This document shows positions 6,427-8,858 of a DNA stretch of 8,858 nucleotides, in pieces (position 1 is the first letter of the stretch; each line of letters begins with the position of its first letter). Both the position numbers and the translations under genes were made by a program. The notes under the pieces were generated by a model, which did not search any database, was not told the origin of the DNA, and worked only from the letters and a program-made list of their open reading frames with translations. Source of the stretch: Bdellovibrionaceae bacterium UBA2316 (GTDB taxonomy: Bacteria; Bdellovibrionota; Bdellovibrionia; Bdellovibrionales; Bdellovibrionaceae); contig DDVI01000137.1 of NCBI GenBank assembly GCA_002345205.1, positions 1 to 8,858 on the forward strand, written 5' to 3'.

Positions 6427-7674
6427 TTATTTAGTCGCGGCCGGTTTTTGCTGGCCTTCAACTTTTACAGCTGGGGCTGATGAAGCTGGCGGCGTTTCAG
6501 GCGTAGCTTGCGTACCTTTTGTCGACGCCGGATATTTAATTGCATCTTTTGGAACTATAATATCGCCATTTGGTGGGTATCTAACTTTTTTCATATAGAT
6601 TTCTGGTCCATTCGGTCCTACAATGACTTTATCCTGCTTTTTAATAACGGTTCCCAGAGTTTGAAATGATTCATCCACTATTGGTGCCGGTGGAGTGCCG
6701 TCGTCGCGTAATTTTGGGGCTGGTTTTCCACCCGGAGCTGGTTTTACATCCTTGGCAAGAGACGCCGCTGGGACTCTGTACTTGCTTGCGCACCAATTGC
6801 CACCGACACGTTGATTTTCTCCGGCCGCATTTTTTCTTTTCGTACTTCCATTGTAGGTCGCGATTTCACACTCTTCATATATAGCGGTACACGCAGCGTA
6901 GGTATCAGCCGCGGAAGAGTACTTTGGAGCGTAGTTTTGTTCGATATCATTTAGACAATCGGGTATTTCGCTTTTTGGTCTATACCCAATGTCATCGTTA
7001 GATCGGTTAAGGGCCGATGTGCGACGTTTTTTGTAGAATTCTTGCTGTTGTTCAAAAGGCATTTGAAAATAGGAAGGATTGTCTGCGTTTAAAAAGAACT
7101 CTTCTTTAGCGTTGTCAAAACTGTATTGGCCAACTTCTTTGGCGGCTTTGTCTCGAACGTCTTCGTCTTTACTTCCAGATAAAACGTACTTGTCTGAAGT
7201 CATTCGATCAATAAAGTTTTTGTAATCAGTATTTTTCGATTTTGATTTCACTTTGCCTTGAGTGCAGTAGCCTGAACCTAAAAGTAACTGAATGACATTT
7301 TTCTGCATTTGCGCGCGTGCGGTGAGCTCAACTGGTCCTGCTGGTGAAGGTATAACTTGGCCATCTAAGCCGCTGATGCTTCTACGGAAAAGACTTTTTT
7401 TGCCAGGTTGATTCGATTGTTGATGTTGCGGATTTTTCTCATCATCAAATAAGTACGTAGCTTCACGAGAAATTAAACCCATCATTCCCAGAAAGTTTTC
7501 GTCAGGCGCGGGTCGACCCGCTTTTTTCAGTCCACAAACTATGCATGATAATTGAGTTTTGTTTAGAAAGTCAGATGACGTACATACATCTTTGTTGCCT
7601 TCATACTCGCCTGTGTTTGCTTGAGCAATTGCAACAACTAAAGACATTAAAAGGATTTTATAAAAAAGTTTCAT
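6427..7674 (-). CDS. Secreted cysteine-rich protein with proline-rich C-terminal region, unknown function
   Basis: I do not recognise this 415-residue protein. It starts with a clear signal peptide: lysines at 2 and 6, a hydrophobic core to about residue 17, and an AQA cleavage site before N20. The mature part has eight cysteines (31, 44, 47, 137, 240, 262, 269, 295), an even number compatible with disulfides in the periplasm or outside the cell; C44 and C47 form a CIVC pair. The middle is polar, with charged and Gln-rich stretches. From about residue 302 it is rich in Pro, Ala and Lys (PAPGGKPAP near 312) and lacks cysteine. There is no lipobox or transmembrane helix beyond the signal. I chose the ATG at 7674 over the in-frame GTG at 7686, because the GAGG ribosome site (7684-7681) lies six bases before the ATG and overlaps the GTG. 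Its stop abuts the methyltransferase stop with no gap. Confidence 0.8.
   Translation of the reverse strand: MKLFYKILLMSLVVAIAQANTGEYEGNKDVCTSSDFLNKTQLSCIVCGLKKAGRPAPDENFLGMMGLISREATYLFDDEKNPQHQQSNQPGKKSLFRRSISGLDGQVIPSPAGPVELTARAQMQKNVIQLLLGSGYCTQGKVKSKSKNTDYKNFIDRMTSDKYVLSGSKDEDVRDKAAKEVGQYSFDNAKEEFFLNADNPSYFQMPFEQQQEFYKKRRTSALNRSNDDIGYRPKSEIPDCLNDIEQNYAPKYSSAADTYAACTAIYEECEIATYNGSTKRKNAAGENQRVGGNWCASKYRVPAASLAKDVKPAPGGKPAPKLRDDGTPPAPIVDESFQTLGTVIKKQDKVIVGPNGPEIYMKKVRYPPNGDIIVPKDAIKYPASTKGTQATPETPPASSAPAVKVEGQQKPAATK
6439..6466 (+). terminator. Possible terminator of the E1/methyltransferase operon
   Basis: GGCCGG (6439-6444) pairs with CTGGCC (6451-6456), including one G-T wobble, around a TTTTTG loop, 12 bases after the methyltransferase stop. 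A pyrimidine-rich stretch with a TTTT run at 6463-6466 follows. It lies inside the 3' coding end of the minus-strand gene. The T run is weak, so confidence is modest. Confidence 0.35.
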
Positions 7675-7715
7675 CAGAAACCTCACTTCATTTTGTCGGT
7701 GTCTAATTTTGAAAC

Positions 7716-7745
7716 TTTATAGACGTGGCTTAAGACAATGGTCTA
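7716..7745 (-). promoter_or_regulatory. Candidate promoter of the secreted-protein gene
   Basis: On the minus strand TAGACC (7745-7740) is followed after 18 bases by TATAAA (7721-7716, five of six bases to the -10 consensus). The transcript would start near 7709, leaving a leader of about 35 bases with the GAGG ribosome site. TAGAC/GTCTA recurs three times here (7701-7705, 7720-7724, 7741-7745) in alternating orientation, so small hairpins or an operator are possible. No terminator with a T run is seen after pyrE, so read-through from pyrE is also possible. Confidence 0.45.
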
Positions 7746-7753
7746 TTTTGATA

Positions 7754-8281
7754 CTAGCGGGTCGAGCTTTTAAGCTCTTCACCAGTGAACAAATATTTTA
7801 AGGTAAGGTCCGCTTTTTTGAATTCAGGACTATCGGCGTTGCCTCGTAATATGGTGCATAGAACAGTATCAATGATCGCATTTGAGTTTCTAAGGTCCTG
7901 TACAGACGTTAGTACTTGTCCACCTGTTGTGATGACATCTTCGATCACGCATAGTTTTTTGTTGGCGATGTCGATGCCTTCCGCAAACAAGCACGTGCCG
8001 TAGCTTTTTGCTTGTTTACGAACGAATACAACCGGAATGCCGGTTTCTAAGCTCAACGCTGTAGCTATCGGAATTCCGCCCATTTCAAGTCCTGCGAGAG
8101 CTTGAGTCGTCGGAGGAATAAGAGGGGCTAGAAGTTGAGCCACCGGCTTAAGAAGATGAGGCATAGATTCGAAGCGGTATTTATCAAAGTACTCATTCGA
8201 AGTTTGGCCTGAACGCAGTTTAAACGTGCCCGTTAAGTAGCAAATATCGTAGATTTTTTTAGCGAGTTCTTGTTTAGTCAT
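7754..8281 (-). CDS. pyrE: Orotate phosphoribosyltransferase
   Basis: This 175-residue cytosolic enzyme joins orotate to PRPP to give orotidine 5'-phosphate in de novo pyrimidine synthesis. The PRPP-binding motif CVIEDVITTGG spans 111-121 with the adjacent acidic pair E114/D115. The flexible catalytic loop is VRKQAKSYGT (87-96) followed by AEG (100-102), and the orotate-binding N-terminal segment is LRSGQTSNEYFDKY (22-35). The LEMGGIPIA strand (65-73) is also typical. It is shorter than the E. coli enzyme (213 residues) and resembles the compact form found in archaea and many other bacteria. The ATG at 8281 is supported by the conserved N terminus (ELAKKIYDICYLTG). No Shine-Dalgarno precedes it, and a -10-like element lies five bases upstream, suggesting a leaderless transcript. 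No other pyr gene is adjacent. Confidence 0.93.
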   Translation of the reverse strand: MTKQELAKKIYDICYLTGTFKLRSGQTSNEYFDKYRFESMPHLLKPVAQLLAPLIPPTTQALAGLEMGGIPIATALSLETGIPVVFVRKQAKSYGTCLFAEGIDIANKKLCVIEDVITTGGQVLTSVQDLRNSNAIIDTVLCTILRGNADSPEFKKADLTLKYLFTGEELKSSTR

Positions 8282-8286
8282 GGATA

Positions 8287-8317
8287 ATTAAATACCAAGT
8301 GACGTGCGGGCTGTCTA
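8287..8317 (-). promoter_or_regulatory. Candidate promoter of pyrE, possibly giving a leaderless mRNA
   Basis: On the minus strand TAGACA (8317-8312, five of six to the -35) is followed by TATTTAAT (8294-8287). Read as TATTTA the spacer is 17 bases; read as TTTAAT (five of six to the -10) it is 19. Transcription six or seven bases beyond the -10 would begin at or next to the A of the ATG at 8281. Confidence 0.45.
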
Positions 8318-8340
8318 TCACGTGAAATGGCACACCATTG

Positions 8341-8376
8341 CTAGAGTTAACCCTAAGTTTTGACTTCGGGCTCTAG
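8341..8376. repeat. Imperfect palindrome between pyrE and the small membrane protein gene
   Basis: CTAGAG (8341-8346) and CTCTAG (8371-8376) are exact inverted repeats. Inside them CCC/GGG (8351-8353 with 8368-8370) and AAGT/ACTT (8355-8358 with 8363-8366) also pair, with a four-base bulge and one mismatch. It lies upstream of the pyrE promoter and overlaps the -35 of the rightward promoter, so it is more likely an operator than a transcript hairpin for either gene. Confidence 0.5.
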
Positions 8377-8389
8377 GCACACGTATGAT
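8360..8389 (+). promoter_or_regulatory. Sigma70-type promoter of the small membrane protein gene
   Basis: TTGACT (8360-8365, five of six) and TATGAT (8384-8389, five of six) are separated by 18 bases. The start would be near 8396, giving a leader of about 27 bases that includes the ribosome site. This is the best promoter in the window. Confidence 0.65.
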
Positions 8390-8422
8390 CGTATTCGGAT
8401 CTAACTTTCCGTGAGGGTGCAA

Positions 8423-8647
8423 ATGTTTTGGGACTATTATTATCCGCTTTTGTTTTTAGTATTGAGCGCCGCGATTTTGTTTTTTGGTCTGCGCAAAGAA
8501 ATGCGCAAATTTAAAAGCAATGAGGAACCATCATTGATGGACAGAGTATATTTTGGATTCAATTTTTTATTGGTACTTGTATTTGGAGGGACGTTCTTCG
8601 CGGGTAGCATCGTTCGTTTAGTCTATTTAATGACTAAAGCAGCTTAG
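8423..8647 (+). CDS. Small two-helix membrane protein, unknown function
   Basis: I do not recognise this 74-residue protein. Two hydrophobic segments, about residues 7-23 and 43-68, would cross the inner membrane. They are joined by a short charged loop (RKEMRKFKSNEEPSLMDR, 24-41), so both ends probably lie on one side; the positive loop suggests that the loop is cytoplasmic and the ends periplasmic. The N terminus is aromatic (FWDYYY). I chose the ATG at 8423 over the in-frame GTG at 8411, because the GAGGG ribosome site at 8413-8417 lies five bases before the ATG and would be part of the longer coding sequence. It is transcribed divergently from pyrE across a 141-base gap and has its own promoter. 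It may be co-transcribed with the short ORF that follows. Confidence 0.7.
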   Translation: MFWDYYYPLLFLVLSAAILFFGLRKEMRKFKSNEEPSLMDRVYFGFNFLLVLVFGGTFFAGSIVRLVYLMTKAA

Positions 8648-8650
8648 AGG

Positions 8651-8834
8651 AAAATGGCCCCATGGTAAGATACCCATGAGAAATGATTATTTAAATCAAT
8701 TAAAACCAAATGTATCTATAGTTGCAGAGGCTAGTGCTAGTCAGCTAAATCTGAGTGAACTTAAGCCTCTTGATGAAGAAGAAAAAAGGTCGAAAATAGT
8801 TAACACGGTTTATAATTAAAAATGGCCAGATGGT
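8651..8834 (+). repeat. Two copies of a 16-base direct repeat flanking the small ORF
   Basis: AAAATGGCCCCATGGT (8651-8666) and AAAATGGCCAGATGGT (8819-8834) differ at two adjacent bases and lie 168 bases apart, one on each side of the 47-codon ORF. Each begins a short ATG-started frame that soon stops. The remaining 24 bases of the window show no gene. Confidence 0.45.
8676..8819 (+). CDS. Possible small protein of 47 residues
   Basis: An ATG-started frame of 47 codons begins 28 bases after the small membrane protein gene. The product is hydrophilic, with an acidic-basic patch near its end (LDEEEKRSK, 32-40), and has no signal peptide, helix-spanning segment or motif I know. The ribosome site is weak (GGTAAG at 8664-8669). 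The ATG is the last part of a short inverted repeat (CATGGTA at 8661-8667 with TACCCATG at 8671-8678, one bulge) that could hide the start. It might also be chance open sequence. Confidence 0.35.
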   Translation: MRNDYLNQLKPNVSIVAEASASQLNLSELKPLDEEEKRSKIVNTVYN

Positions 8835-8858
8835 CGAGCTTGTCCCTCGTTTAGTTGA

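Noticed and set aside
7764..7777. Palindrome GAGCTTTTAAGCTC at the end of pyrE as a possible terminator
   Set aside because: The stem is short, lies within the last codons, and is not followed by a T run on the minus strand.
8654..8668. ATG-started four-codon frame (MAPW) after GAGG, as a leader peptide
   Set aside because: The ribosome site is only three bases from the ATG, and no attenuator-like hairpin series or regulated biosynthetic gene follows.

Overview
The window looks like chromosomal DNA from a predatory or predator-related deltaproteobacterial lineage, most probably Bdellovibrionota (Bdellovibrio or Pseudobdellovibrio-like). This is an inference from moderate GC content, lysine-rich proteins, the style of the tail-specific protease and HAD-like protein, and many secreted proteins of unknown function. 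No sequence search was possible. I see no rRNA, tRNA, CRISPR array, insertion sequence or phage gene, and the gene content is mostly housekeeping.

Layout, left to right. A HAD-fold protein of unknown substrate (185-1057, +) is followed by a complete exported tail-specific protease of the Prc type (1207-3240, +) that ends in a strong hairpin. Next comes a tightly coupled three-gene unit: the alpha and beta subunits of a branched-chain-type 2-oxoacid dehydrogenase E1 (3498-4553 and 4553-5608) and a class I SAM-dependent methyltransferase (5608-6426). Each junction is a TAATG stop/start overlap. E2 and E3 are not in the window.

The operon runs head-on into a minus-strand gene for a secreted, eight-cysteine protein with a proline-rich tail (6427-7674), with zero bases between the two stop codons. 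Each side appears to end transcription inside the other's coding sequence. The clearest is a hairpin plus T5 on the minus strand inside the methyltransferase gene. Further right, pyrE (7754-8281, -) encodes a short orotate phosphoribosyltransferase whose promoter-like -10 lies so close to the ATG that the mRNA may be leaderless. Divergent from it is a small two-helix membrane protein (8423-8647, +) with a good sigma70-type promoter that overlaps an imperfect palindrome. A possible 47-codon ORF and two copies of a 16-base repeat close the window.

The most useful observations are the reciprocal terminators embedded in convergent coding sequence, the likely leaderless pyrE, the coupling of a methyltransferase to the E1 genes, the cysteine-rich secreted orphan, and the start-site question for E1 alpha. 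I found no convincing undescribed multi-gene system.
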